Below, piece after piece: positions 11,965 through 24,959 of a stretch of DNA of 64,000 nucleotides. The stretch is taken from assembly GCA_020064725.1 (NCBI GenBank), contig JAGTWJ010000001.1, positions 4,278,001-4,342,000 on the forward strand, in the 5' to 3' direction. A program made the position numbers and the translations under genes. Under the pieces are notes generated by a model. The model was not told the origin of the DNA and made no database searches. It saw only the letters and a list, made by a program, of their open reading frames with translations. Numbering within the stretch: position 1 is the stretch's first letter; every line of letters starts with the position of its first letter. Origin of the DNA: Drechslerella dactyloides (taxonomy: Eukaryota; Ascomycota; Orbiliomycetes; Orbiliales; Orbiliaceae).

Positions 11965-12545
11965 ATTATTATTATGAATCATACTACATGCAACCTTTCG
12001 ATTATGGCAGATAGAAGAAAATTAAATATAAAATGTGTACAAATAAAAATTAACACATATATATATTTTCCCTATTTCTTTTGTTATTAATTAATTAATT
12101 AATTAATTAATTAATTTTAAATATTATTTTAAAGATTTCTAATCTTCCTTAGTTTTTTCTTTTTGTTTTATTTTTTTCTCTTTAAACAAATATGTTTTAT
12201 ATCATTTATAATGTTTATTTTTATCACTTATCACAATTTATCTTATTTAATATTAATAATATTAATTAATAGACTTTTAATTTTTTTCAAGATTACTTTA
12301 TCCAATTTTATTATTAATATTAATTTTGTAATTGTTTTTTCTTTTAAAAAATATTTTTATATTATTAAAATATTTTTCCATTTATATTAATCTATTCTTA
12401 GTAAATAATAATGTATTAAAATTAAATAATATTTTTCTCAATTTTTTTTTTATCTCTCCTCTCTCTTTTTTATAATATTTATATCCTATGATAAGATGTT
12501 TTGGTGTTTGTGTTATAATACCACAATTATAATATTTATTTAGAA
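11965..12545 (-). repeat. LINE 3'-terminal unit, copy 1
   Basis: About 580 bp, more AT-rich than its partner at 13623-14230. Shared landmarks are TGAATCATAC, TGCAACCTTTCG, AATGTGTACAAAT and TTATTAATTAATTAAT. It ends at TTTATTTAGAATA, where the fold-back element starts at a TA. It is the outer of two direct copies of the LINE 3' region. Confidence 0.75.
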
Positions 12546-12547
12546 TA

Positions 12548-13620
12548 ACGTATTCCACAAGCGAGCGAACATCCCAAGCGAGCGAACACCCCCCCAGCCC
12601 ACCAAAAACCTTTTTATTAATATATTAATAAATATTTATTATAAAATTATAGAAAAATTACTTCTTTAAATAATAGTTTAAAATAATCTAATTAGTATTT
12701 TTTTTTATTTTTTAATATTAATATTAAATTAATAATAATTATTTTAAATATTGTTAAAAACAACACATTTTTTTATTGTTTGACTCTAAATATCTAAATA
12801 ATTTACGAACGAAAATCTTTAAAAATTAAAAATCTAATAAATAATGATATAATCTAGGCCTGTTTAAAGCTACTATTTATAATAATAAAAATTAAGTTCT
12901 AGAAACTCTGCTAAAGTTGGCACAACACACTAACTATTTTTTTAAAATAATTATACATAAATATAATTAAAAAAATTAAAAAAATAAATTTGAATTTAAT
13001 ATATTAAAACTTTTTTATTTTTATTTTTTTAATTTTTTTTTATATATTATATAATTTAATATCAATATTTTTAATTTTTATAATAAAATTTTATAAAAAA
13101 TTGAATTTTTATTAAAAAAATTTAAAAAAAATTATAAAATAAAATATTAATTTACTTTAATTTAAAAAAAAATTTTAGGATTTTTTTTATTATATTTTTA
13201 TATATAATTATAATAAAAAATAGCTAGTGTGTAGTCAGTGTGTTGTGCTAACTTTAGCAAAATCTATAAATCTTAATTTTTAATATAATAGATAGAGGTT
13301 TTGTACAGGCCTAGATTATATATTTATTTAATAGATTTCTTATTTTTAAAGATTTTTATTTATATATAATAAAGATATTTACTGGCAAACACTTAAGATT
13401 ATATGCTGTTTTTTAAAAATTTTAAATTAATTATTATTAATTTACTTTTATATTTAAAAAATGTAAAAAAATATAATGAATTGATTTTAATTTATATTAG
13501 TTGAAAGATATTTTTTTTATAATTTTTTAAGAGATATTAATTAGAATATTAATAAAAAGGTTTTGGTGGGGTGTTGGGGTGTTCGCTCACTTGGGGTGTT
13601 CGCTCGCTTGTGGAATACGT
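12548..13620. mobile_element. 1.07-kb fold-back element, end word GAACA
   Basis: The ends are ACGTATTCCACAAGCGAGC and its inverse, flanked by TA. The box AAGCGAGC plus GAACA(T/C) is doubled at each end; the right inner copy has CTCACTT for CTCGCTT. The two halves are inverted copies, for example CCCACCAAAAACC / GGTTTTGGTGGG. The interior shares landmarks with the fold-backs at 2063 and 17653 (AAACAACACA, AAGTTGGCACAACACAC, ATAATCTAGGCCT). It is inserted exactly between the two LINE 3' units. No coding potential. Confidence 0.85.
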
Positions 13621-13622
13621 TA

Positions 13623-14230
13623 CCTAAATTTGGTATTTTATATATTATTATTATTATGAATCATACTGCATGCAACCTTTCGGTTATGGCAGGTGGAAGA
13701 AAATTAAATACAAAATGTGTACAAATGAAAATTAATATATATATGTATTTTCCCTGTTTCTTTTGTTATTAATTAATTAATTAGTTAATTAATTAATTTT
13801 GGATATTATTTTAAAGATTTTTAATCTTCTTTAGTCTTTTTCTCTTGTTTTATCTTCTTCTCTTTAAATAGATATGTTTTGTATTATTTATAATGTTTAT
13901 TTTTACTGTTTATTACAATTTGTTTTGTTTAATATTAATAATATTAATTAATAGACTTTTAATCTTTCTTAAGATTACTTTATCCAATTTTATTATTAAT
14001 ATTAATTTTGTAATTGTCTTTTCTTTTAAAAAATATTTTCATATTGTTAAGATATTTTTCTATTTATATTAATCCATTTTTAGTAAATAATAATATATTA
14101 AAATTAAATGGTATTTTCCCTAATTTTTTTTTCATCTCTTCTTTATTTTTTTTATAATATTTATATTTTATGATAAGATATTTTAATATTTATATTATAA
14201 TACTGTAATTATAATATTTATTTAGAATAC
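13623..14230 (-). repeat. LINE 3'-terminal unit, copy 2
   Basis: About 600 bp, less decayed than copy 1 at 11965-12545. The sequence CCTAAATTTGGTATTTTATA precedes it and CCTGAATTTGGTATTTTATA follows it, so the two units are a tandem duplication of roughly 600 bp whose junction was later hit by the fold-back element. Confidence 0.75.
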
Positions 14231-15043
14231 CTGAATTTGGTATTTTATATAAATAATTGTTGAATATGCTGTATCCTATCCTTAATTACATTATTGATGA
14301 AATAAATTTAATATTACTATTTTACAATATTTTATTTCTTTTAAATTTTGGTAGATTATTATAATCTATCCTTTTTTTATGTTTTTACTATTGTTCTTGC
14401 CATTCTATTAGACTTTTTATTTTATTTTGTTTTTTTAGATATATAAAAGAGTTATATGGGCTTTCTTTAAAAATTTTAGTACTTAATTTCGCTAATTTGT
14501 CTACTTTTTTATTTCTGTATATATTATTATACCTAGGGTATTAATTTATATATATTTTTATTTTGTTGGTATTTAGCTCTTTATTAATATCCTATATTTT
14601 TTTAATAATGTTTTGACCTAGTTTAAAATATAATGATTTTATTCTTTATATTACAGTTTGGTTGTCTGAATATAAATATATATTATTTATATTTTTATTC
14701 TGTAGCAATATTTTTAATACTTTTTTAAAAGCTATTTATATAGTAATTAATTCAATATTATATACTTCTATTAAATCTTCTAGACTAATTTTTATTTTAA
14801 AAATTGATTTATTATTAATTTTGCTATATATATTAGTACCTATTAATTTAATATCTTCTTCCAAATTTAATAGAGAGCTATTTGTATAAATAATTAAATT
14901 TTTTTTTAAGTTTAATTTTAATTTATTTATAATATGTTATTTTGCCTCTATTTCTTTTGGTTTTTTACTAATATTTATATTAATATTATTTTCAACCTAC
15001 AGAAAGTTTATTTCTATATTAATATATTCAATTTTAGTATATA

Positions 15044-15292
15044 ACGTATTCCACAAGCGAGCGGACCACACAAGCGAGCGGACCACCCCATATAAACCAA
15101 CACCCTACCAAAACACTTTTTATTGATAACTTAATCAATAATTAATTTAAAATTAGAATAAAATTAATCTTGTTTATATAAACTATTACAAATCTAAAAA
15201 TATTTTTTTAAATTTTTTTTATATTAAATTAAAGAAATATACAAGGGGGGTGGTCCGGTCGCTTGTCTGGTCCAGTCGCTTATTGTTGACGT
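15044..15292. mobile_element. 249-bp MITE with mixed ends, copy A (word GGACCA)
   Basis: TA-flanked, no coding capacity, inserted in the LINE. The left end begins ACGTATTCCACAAGCGAGC, the frame of the fold-back at 12548. The right end, read inward, begins ACGTCAACAATAAGCGACT, the frame of the Fot1-like element at 4162. Both ends nevertheless use the same word GGACCA, in two boxes each. It is nearly identical to the copy at 24711-24959; the few differences I see are mostly of the C-to-T / G-to-A kind. Confidence 0.88.
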
Positions 15293-17652
15293 TAGAGTAA
15301 TTAGATAATTTATTTTTAATAAAATAAAATCTAATAAAATTTAGTATATCTTATTTCTATTATTATCTTTTTTATTTTTATACTATTTTAAATATTAAAT
15401 ATCCTCTTTTCTACCAAAATAAAATTCTAGTGGGACTGATTCTAGTATTCTTAATTTAATTAAATAATTTTTATTAAAATATAATAATCTTAAGGCATAT
15501 CATCTTTATAGACTATTAAGCCTAATTTCTGATGGCAAGATAGAAGCTTTAACTTCCAATAAATAAATTGGTATTGTTTTATATACTTTATTAATTTTTC
15601 TAATCATTTTATTTTATAAGATATTAAAATTTTTTAAAAATAATTTTTAATTTTTCTACTAGATTTTAGTATCAAAATCTAAAACAGAGCAAATATAGCT
15701 TTTATATAATTATATTAATACTTTTAAGTTTAATCTTTTTTTTGAATTTGTTAAACCTCTAATATAATTAAATATTTGGTTTACAGCTGCTAATTTATTT
15801 TTAATATGGAATTTAAATTTTAAATTCCTGTTTAAATAAATTTCAAGTTATTTAATTATATTAGATAGTTTAATTGTTGTTTTGTTTGGTAAAACTAAAT
15901 TATATTCTCTATTATTATTATTTTTCTCTGAATTAAAATGGAAATATATTAATTCAGATTTTATGTTATCAAAGGCTATTGTATTATTCTTTGCCTAATT
16001 AAATACAGTTTCTAACACATTTTTTAAATCTATTATATTTAATTTTGTTGATTTATTAATTGTAATAATAGTAATATCATCAATATAACTTGGTATTTTG
16101 ATGTTATTGTGTTTTTGTTTTAATTGTTTAAATAATGGTGTTAAATATAATAAAAATAAAATCAAAAATATAGGTGAACCCTGAGGTATTTCTGTTTTAA
16201 TTGGTTTTAATTTTTTTATTTGTCTATTGAAAGCAAGCTTAATTTGTCTATTTGATATAAAATTTTTAATTTAATTAGTTAATTGTTTTGAAAATCTTAT
16301 GTTTTTAATAGTTTTAATTAATCTTGTTTTTGAAATATTGTTAAAAGCTTTTTTTACATCTAAGAATAATATAGAATTTTTAAGTTTTTTTGATTTTGTA
16401 TTTTTTATATTATATATTAAGGATAATATAGTATTTATAATTAATTTTTGTTTTCTATCCCCAATTTGTTTATAATATAGAATATCTTTTATTTCTAAGA
16501 TATATGTTAATTTTATAATTATTATTTTCTCTAATATCTTTCTTAAGTAATTTAAAAGATTTATAATTTTATAAACTTTTGGAATACTATAATCTAATTT
16601 ATTGGGTTTTAGTAGAATTACCCTAATTATTTATCTAAAGTATATTGGATAGTACCCATAGTTTAATAATCTTTTAAATAAATTATTAAATTTCTCTAGT
16701 ATTATTTTGTATACTTCTTTTAAATATAAAAAATTAATTCCATCTAGACCTAGTACTTTTTTTAAATTTAATATAAAAATAGCTTCTTTAATTTCTTTAT
16801 TTATAATTTTTTCTTATTTAATTATATTTCTGATTATTTATTCTTTTATTTCAAATAAATTATTAGATTCCAGGTAATTTAATAGCTTTAGAAATAATGT
16901 TTTTTAAAATACTTGTATTTTTTTATTAAAGTTTGTTGTTAAATTATTTTTAAAATCTAGATTTGGTACTTTTTGTATTTTAAATAATTTTATATAATTT
17001 AGTATTTTAAAGATCTCTTTATCTTTTATGTTTATTAAGAAGTCTGTCCACTTTTTAGTTTTAGTTTTTCTTATTACTCTAAAATAATTATTTTGTTTGA
17101 GCTTAAATAAATTCTATTGTTTTTGGATTTTATTTTGTTTTTATTATTTTTTTGCTTGCTGTATTTTTGTTTTTAGTGTATTTATTTTATTATTCTACCA
17201 AACTTTTAATTTTAATATTATAATTAATTTTGGTGTTGATGTTTCTACTATATTAATTATATTTTGTTAAAATAAATTTATAGTTTGTTTTAAATTTTAT
17301 TTTAAATTATTATTATTGTTATTTAAGATAAATAATAATTTATCCTAGTTATTATTTTAATCTAAATTTCTATCTAAATCTAATAATATTTTTTAAAATT
17401 TTTCCCAATTAATTTTATTCTAATTATATTTATTTGTTAATAATAGGTTATCAATTAAATAATTATTATTTTAGAAATATATATTAAATAAGATAATCTT
17501 ATGGTCTAATCTTGTATCTAAATTATTATTTATTATTTATTCTCCAATAAATAAATTTATTTGAGTTGTTATGAATATTAAATCTAAAATAGATGAGTTC
17601 TTTTCTTTGTTAAAATAATAAGTTGGAATATTGGGATTATTTATTAAATATA

Positions 17653-18740
17653 ACGTATCTCACAAGCGAGCGCGCAGCCTCCTATAGTCAAGCACCACAC
17701 TAAAAAGCTTTTTATTAATATTTTAGTCAATATATATTAAAAAAATTATAAAAAAATTATTCTAAATAAACGTAAATTAAAATAATTGAATTATATTTTT
17801 ATTAGTTTTTTTAATATAAAAATAAATTAATAATAATTAATTTAAAAATTTTAAAAAACAACATATAATCTTAAATATTTATCAATAAATATCTCTATAA
17901 TATATAGATAAAAATTTTTAAAAATTAAAATTCTAATAAATTATTATATAATCTAGGCCTATGCCAAGCTATTACTTATTATAATAGAAATTAAGGTTTA
18001 AAATATCTGCTAAAGTTAGCACAACATATCAGCTACATACCAGCTATTTTTTTACATAATTATATATAAAAATATAATAAAAAAAACTATAAAAATTTAT
18101 TTTTATATAAATTAAATTAATATGTTATTTAACAAATTTTTTTATTTTTTTTAAATAAAAATTCAATTTTTTATAAATTTTTATAATAAAAATTAAAAAT
18201 ATTAATATTAAATTATATAATATATAAAAAAAATTAAAAAAATAAAATAAAAAAGTAACAATAGATTAAATTAAAATAAGATTTTTCTTTAATTTTTTTA
18301 TTATATTTTTATATATAATTATTTTGAAAAATAGCTAATATATAGCTGATGTGTTGTGCTAACTTTAGCGGATATTTTAAACCTTAATTTCTATTATAAT
18401 AAATAATAGCTTGGCATAGGCCTAGATTATATAATAATTTATTAGAATTTTAATTTTTAAAAATTTTTATCTATATATTATAGAGATATTTACTGGCAAA
18501 CACCTAAGACTATATATTATTTTTTAAATTTTTAAATTAATTATTATTAATTTATTTTTATATTAAAAAAATTAGAAAAAAATATAAGTTAATTATTTTA
18601 ATTTATATTTATTTTAAAATATTTCTTTTATATTTTTATAATAGATATTTATTAATATATTAATAAAAAGCTTTTTGGTGTGGTGTTTGACTGGGAGGCT
18701 GCGCGCTCGCTTGTGCTGCGCGCTCGCTTGTGAGATACGT
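17653..18740. mobile_element. 1.09-kb fold-back element, end word GCGCAG
   Basis: The ends are ACGTATCTCACAAGCGAGC and its inverse, flanked by TA. The right end has two boxes AAGCGAGC plus GCGCAG; the left end has kept only one. The arms are inverted copies of about 0.5 kb (AAAAAGCTTTTTATTAATAT / ATATTAATAAAAAGCTTTTT; CTAGGCCTATGCCAAGCTAT / ATAGCTTGGCATAGGCCTAG). The core resembles the fold-backs at 2063 and 12548. It sits at the 5' break of the LINE. Confidence 0.85.
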
Positions 18741-18742
18741 TA

Positions 18743-19123
18743 GTAGTTAGTTAATTATATTTTTTATATTATATAATTTAAAATAAAAAGACTATATAAA
18801 TAACTTAAATATATATTAAATAATAATATTCTTTTTTAAATTTATAAGATTTTGTAATTTTAAGATATTATTTATCTTAAAGGTATAGCTTTTGTATTGG
18901 TGGGTAAGGGTAAATTAAAAAATATTATATAGTTTTATAATAATTTTGATATTTAAAGTTATATCTTTTTCTAAAACTTAAATAATTAGATTAATATATA
19001 ATTTAATCATAAAGATAACTATTATTATAGTTATTAAAATATGTGGTAGTAAAGGCAAAAGGATCCGTAGGTGCCTGGAGGTGGCTTGGTCGCTTGTCTG
19101 GCTCGGTCGCTTATCGTCGACGT
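18743..19123 (-). mobile_element. Fragment of a Fot1-like transposon, end word GAGCCA
   Basis: Only the right end survives: GTCGCTTATCGTCGACGT before TA at 19124, with two boxes AAGCGACC plus GAGCCA (one decayed to AAGCCA). Inward sequence matches the N-terminal coding part of the minus-strand transposase of the 4162 element (region near 5660-5950 there). The rest is missing to the left of the fold-back. Confidence 0.75.
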
Positions 19124-20029
19124 TATATTATTTAATTTATTATTTTATTTTAAGCTAAAAATATTACTATATAATAAGTTTTTATATTTTTTTAATTTTT
19201 AAATGTTTATATATAGATATATTATAATATAATTATAAAATTTTAAATTATAGTTTTTTATTTAAAATATAAAAAAAATCTTTAAAAAAGATATATCTAT
19301 TTTTTAAAATAAAAAATATAATAATTTTTTTAAAATTCTAAAGTATTTTTGTTATTATTATATTTTTTTAATAATTTTTCTTAAGTTTAATAACTATCTT
19401 AGGTTTAATTTTATAGATAATTAAATTAAATTTTTTATTAATAATAATAATATTTTTATATTATTTTAGAATTATTTTTTTATTTATAAAAATATTTTCT
19501 ATTAAATCTAATTATTAATTAATAATATTAGTTTTAATATTTTTTTTTTTTTGAAATAAATAATTTTTATAATAAATAAACTCTTAAAATTATTATAGAA
19601 ATATTAATTTTTATCTATACTAATAATTTTAAATTATAAAATTTAAAAATTAATATTAAGATAAAAATATTTTTTAAGATTTAAAAAACTTTAATGTTTT
19701 TTTTAGTTATTTTAAATTATATGTTTTTTTTTGTTAATTCCAAAAAAACAAAAACTAAATAACTATATTCTTAAATAAATTATTAATAGTAGTTGTATAG
19801 TTTTAAAAAAATTTATATTTCTTTAAAAATTTTAGATATTAGTTAGTTTTATATAATTTATATTTTCTTTAAATTTATTTATATATTATATAGAGTTATA
19901 ATAGTTTTTAAAAATTTGATTTTGGTGATTTTAAATTTAGATTTTTTTAACTTAATTTTAAGTTTATATTAATTTAAGGTTTTAAAGATTTAATTAATAT
20001 ATTTTTAATATTTATTAGAATTTATATTA
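19124..20029. other. AT-rich gene-free DNA
   Basis: About 0.9 kb of A/T-dominated sequence with stops in all frames. I recognise nothing in it. It ends at the TA target of the next Fot1-like element. Confidence 0.65.
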
Positions 20030-21922
20030 ACGTCAATGATAAGCAAACGGATCAGATAAGCAAGCAGATCATCTTATCATCCCATCTTAATAAAAATACT
20101 GATTTCACCACCACAATACTATAACTTTAGACTAGATATATATTAAATAGTTTATTTATATGCTTAAAATATTTTTTGATATATTTAAATATTATATCCA
20201 GCTTTACTGTATTGACTATAGTATAATATTTTTTTAAAGTCCCCTTTTGGCTGTATGTTGTTCTGATAATTTTTTGATTCTACCTACTTATGCTGTTTAT
20301 TTATGGTGTCTTAGTCTAGTATATCATTTGTTTGGTGTATGGTAAGCATGTTTTTATACTATATATACTATCTTTTTACTTACTACTATTTACTTAATGT
20401 TTTATTAGTAGAGTGTAGTGTTATATTCTCTGTATGTATAAATACCAATTAATGTATTATAGTTTGTGTTTTTTTTAGATAGCTGGTCTACAACTGTTAA
20501 TAATAATATAGAAAAATTATTCTGGTACTGGGTAATCTGGTTTTTGATTAGGTCTGTTTGTAGGCTAATTTTTGATGGGTTTAATAGTGTTTTTGTAGTT
20601 TAGGTAGTTGCTGTATTTGCAGTGTCTAAATGTGAATTTACTAAAATAGCTACTAACAACTATATATCTAATTTTAATAAAACTCTATTAAAATTATAAA
20701 ATACAATACTAACTCTAACAAAACTACTACATATATTTTTAAATATTATTGTAGTAGTAAATGTTTTGTAAAATCTAGTAAGAAACTCCAGCTTAGAGAT
20801 ATAGTTAATATATGTATATATTAAACTCTCCACTTTATAGCTATATACTTGTTTTAATGACCCAAAACAGCCAATATCTAGTAGCTAGAGAATATGTGAT
20901 GAATGTGGTGATATACAGATTGTGACAATCTTATGCTCCTGATAGTATAACTTAAAGGTAATAGAGTGATGGTTTTTATAATTATCTAAGACTAATAGCT
21001 GGTAATCCAAAATGCAGTGCTGTACTATAAACTTATCAAAATACTTTAATTATTATAGAGTGAACTTGTTTGTTGTCTAACTGTTATTAAAAAGTATAAT
21101 AATCTAATTTATTAGTAGTTTTGTTGCTATATACCAGTTAGCTAAGTGGTATTGTTTAGTAAGGATAATAAATGGTGGTATTGCCTAACCTTCTATACCT
21201 ATCTTCTAGATAATTGTTGTTTATTTGTGATTCCTAGGTTATACCAGCTTAGTTTTATTGTGTATTTCAATATCTGTAATAATAGTAATTGTAGATATTA
21301 TATCTATTATAAAGCTAGTTTTATTAAAATTATAAATATTATTATCTATAATATTATATTTAATCTTTACAGCTTTTATTAGTTGAAATTATTTGCTAAT
21401 AAGTATAGGATCTTCGTATTTTGTTTACTGGTAATCATATTTTTTAGATAGATGTGTCTATAGTTCTAGGTGGTGTTTAACAAAATTACCAGCCCATCTT
21501 TTATTGATGTATTGTGTATTATTATTGCTACATATTAGTAGTAGTTGATTGGCCATATCTTTTACATTACCCAGCCTAAGATAAAAAGACTGTATATATA
21601 GTTTAAATATATATTGAATAATAACATCCTCCTCCAATTTTATAAGGTTTTATAATTTAGAAATGCTATTACATCATGAAAAACAACCATTATATTAGTA
21701 GACTAAAGTGGTATAAAAAACATCATAATACTTAACAATAGCTCAAATACTTAATTCTTAGTCTTTTTTCATAACTTCAATAGCTAAAAAAACTCTAGAT
21801 TTGGTTGTAGAAACAGGCATTACAATAGTTATGGAGGTATAAGGTATAGGAGGAGTAGTGGGCACGTAGGTGTGATGAGGTGATCCGCTTGCTTGTCTGA
21901 TCCGTTCGCTTATCATTGACGT
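20030..21922 (-). mobile_element. Fot1-like transposon, end word GGATCA, copy 1
   Basis: A complete 1.89-kb element flanked by TA. Outer ends are ACGTCAATGATAAGCAAAC and ACGTCAATGATAAGCGAAC (inverse), each followed by a second box, with the word GGATCA. A decayed minus-strand transposase is collinear with the one at 4731-5954: the pieces for the QPLDIGCF-type block lie near 20870 and the DEIGF-type block near 21310. Stops are frequent. It is the same family as the element at 25295-27186. Confidence 0.87.
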
Positions 21923-24710
21923 TATAGATAAAAATATTATCTAGATATATTATATATATGTTATTAATATATTTTTATAAAATATGATTTATAAATATTT
22001 AAAAAATTATAGGTATATTAATTAATCTAAAAAATATAATTAAATATTTAAATAATTTATATTTGGTTTTAAAAGTAGTTTTTTATTTTTTTTTAAAATT
22101 AATTTTAATATTATAGTATATATTAGTAAAATTAAGTTTTATATAAACTGTAGTATTTAATATTTTATTAAAGGATTTATTAATAAAAAATAAAGATCTT
22201 TTATCTTTAATAGTTATTATATTAAAAATTTAATAGTTAATATAAATTTATAATTTATTTAAGTTTTTTTATTTTATAAATAAGATAAGGTATTTTATTA
22301 ATAAATTAAAAAATTATATATATCTTATTTTAAGATTTTTTTTAATATATTTTTAAAATGCTGCTACTTCTTAGTTAGTATATCTATATATTAATATAAA
22401 TTAAGGTTATATTTTTTTTTATAAAAATATTAAATATTTAAATAAATTAATTTTTAGTAAGATTTATTTTTCTAGTATAAATAAGAAAATATTTTTTCTT
22501 TTTTTAAATATCTATTTAAGGATATTTAGATTTTTAGTAATTATATATAATTTTTTAGTTTAAATTTATATTTATTATAAAATTTTTAATTTATATTTAT
22601 ATCTATTTTTAATTTTTTTTTTAAATAAATATTCTATAAATCATAAGTAAATTTCTTTTAAAATATTTTTATTAATTAGTTATATTTTAATAATTTTCTA
22701 GTAATTATAATTATTAAAAGTAATTTTTTCTTTTTTTAATTAATATTAAAATTATATTTTACTAACCATAAAAATCCAAGAATTAATAGGATATTTTTAA
22801 AAAAATTTAAAATATCAATAATATATTTCTTTAAATATTTATTAATAAATAATTTTAAAATTGTCTTCTAAATAACTTTTCTTAAAATTTAATATAAAAA
22901 GATAATAATTTAATAAATATTAAATTTTTATTATATTCTAAATTAATATTTTTATATTATTATAATAAAAATATAACTTTCTTTTATTTTATTATTTATT
23001 AAAATTTTTATAGAATTTCTAAAAATTAATAAGATAAAAATAAATTTCTTTTATTAAAAACTTAGATTTTTTATTTTAGTTTATTTTTATTAATTCTAAA
23101 ATATATTTAATTTTTTGATTTATAGTTTAAATTATCAACATTCTCCTATTATATTTTTTTAAAATATTATTTTATATATTTATTTTTATTTTATTAATTA
23201 GTAAAATTATTTTTAAAATATTTCCAACACCAATAATATTCTTTTTTTTTTATTATATTAGTAGATATATTTTTTAATTATTTTTAATTTATCAAAACTA
23301 TAGAAGTATTTTGGGTAATAGATATATCCTTTTTTTATAGGATATCTATAATTATATTATTTCTTATTCCTATATCTTATAAACTAATATATATAATATT
23401 TATAGAAATATCCAGTTTTTATTTCTAATATTTTCTTTATATATTTTTAATAGAAATAATCCTTTAAATACCTTTCTTATTTTTTATATATATTAAAGAG
23501 TTTAGTATATATTATATATAATATATAAAATAATTTTCTAGATTTATTATCTATAATATATTTAATTTTATCAAAATTATTATTTTAATTAGGATAATTA
23601 TCTTTTATTATTTTTTTATAAATCATTTTATTTTTTTTATATTTTTATATTAATTTTTTAATTTATTTTAAAATATATTCTAAAATTTATTTAATCTATA
23701 TTATTTTTTTTAATTTTTTTTATTTAATATTATTATAATAGTATATATAATAATTATTCTATATTTTAAAATATCTAATATAATAAATATATTTAAAGAT
23801 ATTAAAATTTTTTTTAGATAATTTTTTTAAATATAATTATTATATAGAAAATATTAATATTAATATATTTATTTATTATAATAATTATTATATAGATTAA
23901 AATATCTATATAATTAAATATTTATATTATTTTTTTTATAGAAATAATAATTCTAATTTTTATAAAAAAAATATTTTATATTATTAAAAAAATATTTTTT
24001 ACTATTAAAATTATATTAAAATAAATTTTTTTTATTTTTATTTTAAAATTAATAGATTTTTTATTGGTTAATAAAGTACTAACCATAAAAAATAGTTATA
24101 TAATAATAAATAGATTTTTAATATAGTTAAAAATAGTTTTTTATTTTATTTTTTATATATTAATATCTAATAGTATTATATTCTAGTTATTATTAATAAT
24201 TTTAATAAATATTAATTTTAAGTATTCTATAAGTAATTTATTTTTTAGTAAATATATTAAATCTATATTTAATATAGATTTAAATTTTATAGATTTAAAT
24301 ATATTATTAAAAGAAAATTATCTATAAAATTAGTTTTTTTATATTATTATTGATTGTTTTTTTTTATTATTTTTACTTAGTATAATATTTATTATTATAG
24401 TTTTTAAGGTTTTTAGGGATTAATTTCTATTGTAATTGATTGAATTAAACTAAAAGTATAATAGAAATAAATAATATTTAAACTATTCTTATAAAAATTT
24501 CTATATTTATTTAATATTTTTTTTATAAATATTTATTTAAATTTTTTTGATAGATTATATAGTTTCTAGGTATAGGGTTGTTTTATAATCAATTAAACTT
24601 ATTTTTTTTTTAGTTGAATATTAGTAAATAGGACAGAGTTTTATTTAATAATTATATTAATTTTTTAAATAATATTTTAATATTAAATTGGTTTAATTTT
24701 AAAATATATA
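21923..24710. other. AT-rich gene-free DNA
   Basis: 2.8 kb of nearly pure A/T. No intact frame and no terminal repeats found. Weak minus-strand similarity to a retroelement polyprotein near 23230 was not convincing and is recorded under rejected items. It ends at the second MITE copy. Confidence 0.6.
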
Positions 24711-24959
24711 ACGTATTCCACAAGCGAGCGGACCACACAAGCGAGCGGACCACCCCATATAAACCAACACCCTACCAAAACACTTTTTATTAATAACTTA
24801 ATCAATAATTAATTTAAAATTAGAATAAAATTAATCTTATTTATATAAACTATTACAAATCTATAAATATTTTTTTAAATTTTTTTTATATTAAATTAAA
24901 GAAATATACAAGGGGGGTGGTCCGGTCGCTTGTCTGGTCCAGTCGCTTATCGTTGACGT
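24711..24959. mobile_element. 249-bp MITE with mixed ends, copy B (word GGACCA)
   Basis: The same length and nearly the same sequence as the copy at 15044-15292, with the same two unlike outer frames and the shared word GGACCA. TA lies on both sides (24709-24710 and 24960-24961). Differences include TTGATAAC versus TTAATAAC and CTTGTTT versus CTTATTT, with this copy more decayed at those sites, and TTATTGTTG versus TTATCGTTG, with this copy less decayed there. Confidence 0.88.

Larger units (their letters stand above)
11965..17650 (-). mobile_element. Decayed Tad1/I-like LINE (non-LTR retrotransposon)
   Basis: On the minus strand, from 17640 downward, translated pieces follow the order of Tad1/I-type LINE ORF2. 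First comes the end of an APE-type endonuclease (SSILDLIF, LDHKIILFNI). The reverse transcriptase follows, with IPQGSPIF near 16180 and the catalytic YIDD near 16100. Last is an RNase H domain with IYTNSS, YNIELI and YSDNQ near 14880-14660. The 3' end carries an (ATA)n tail at about 11965-11980. The 5' part, including ORF1, is missing. Stops are everywhere and the composition is very AT-rich. The MITE at 15044 and the fold-back at 12548 are inserted in it. Confidence 0.8.

Noticed and set aside
12163..12390. Hydrophobic 75-residue frame
   Set aside because: Composition artefact of AT-rich LINE 3' sequence, rich in Phe, Ile and Leu.
14662..14889. Plus-strand frame of 75 residues
   Set aside because: Opposite strand of the LINE RNase H remnant; no independent support.
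21146..21382. Plus-strand frame of 78 residues
   Set aside because: Antisense shadow of the decayed Fot1-like transposase.
22140..24600. Possible Ty1/copia-like polyprotein on the minus strand (an IIGVGN-like stretch near 23230)
   Set aside because: Only one short weak match in nearly pure A/T sequence; no reverse transcriptase motif and no paired LTRs found.
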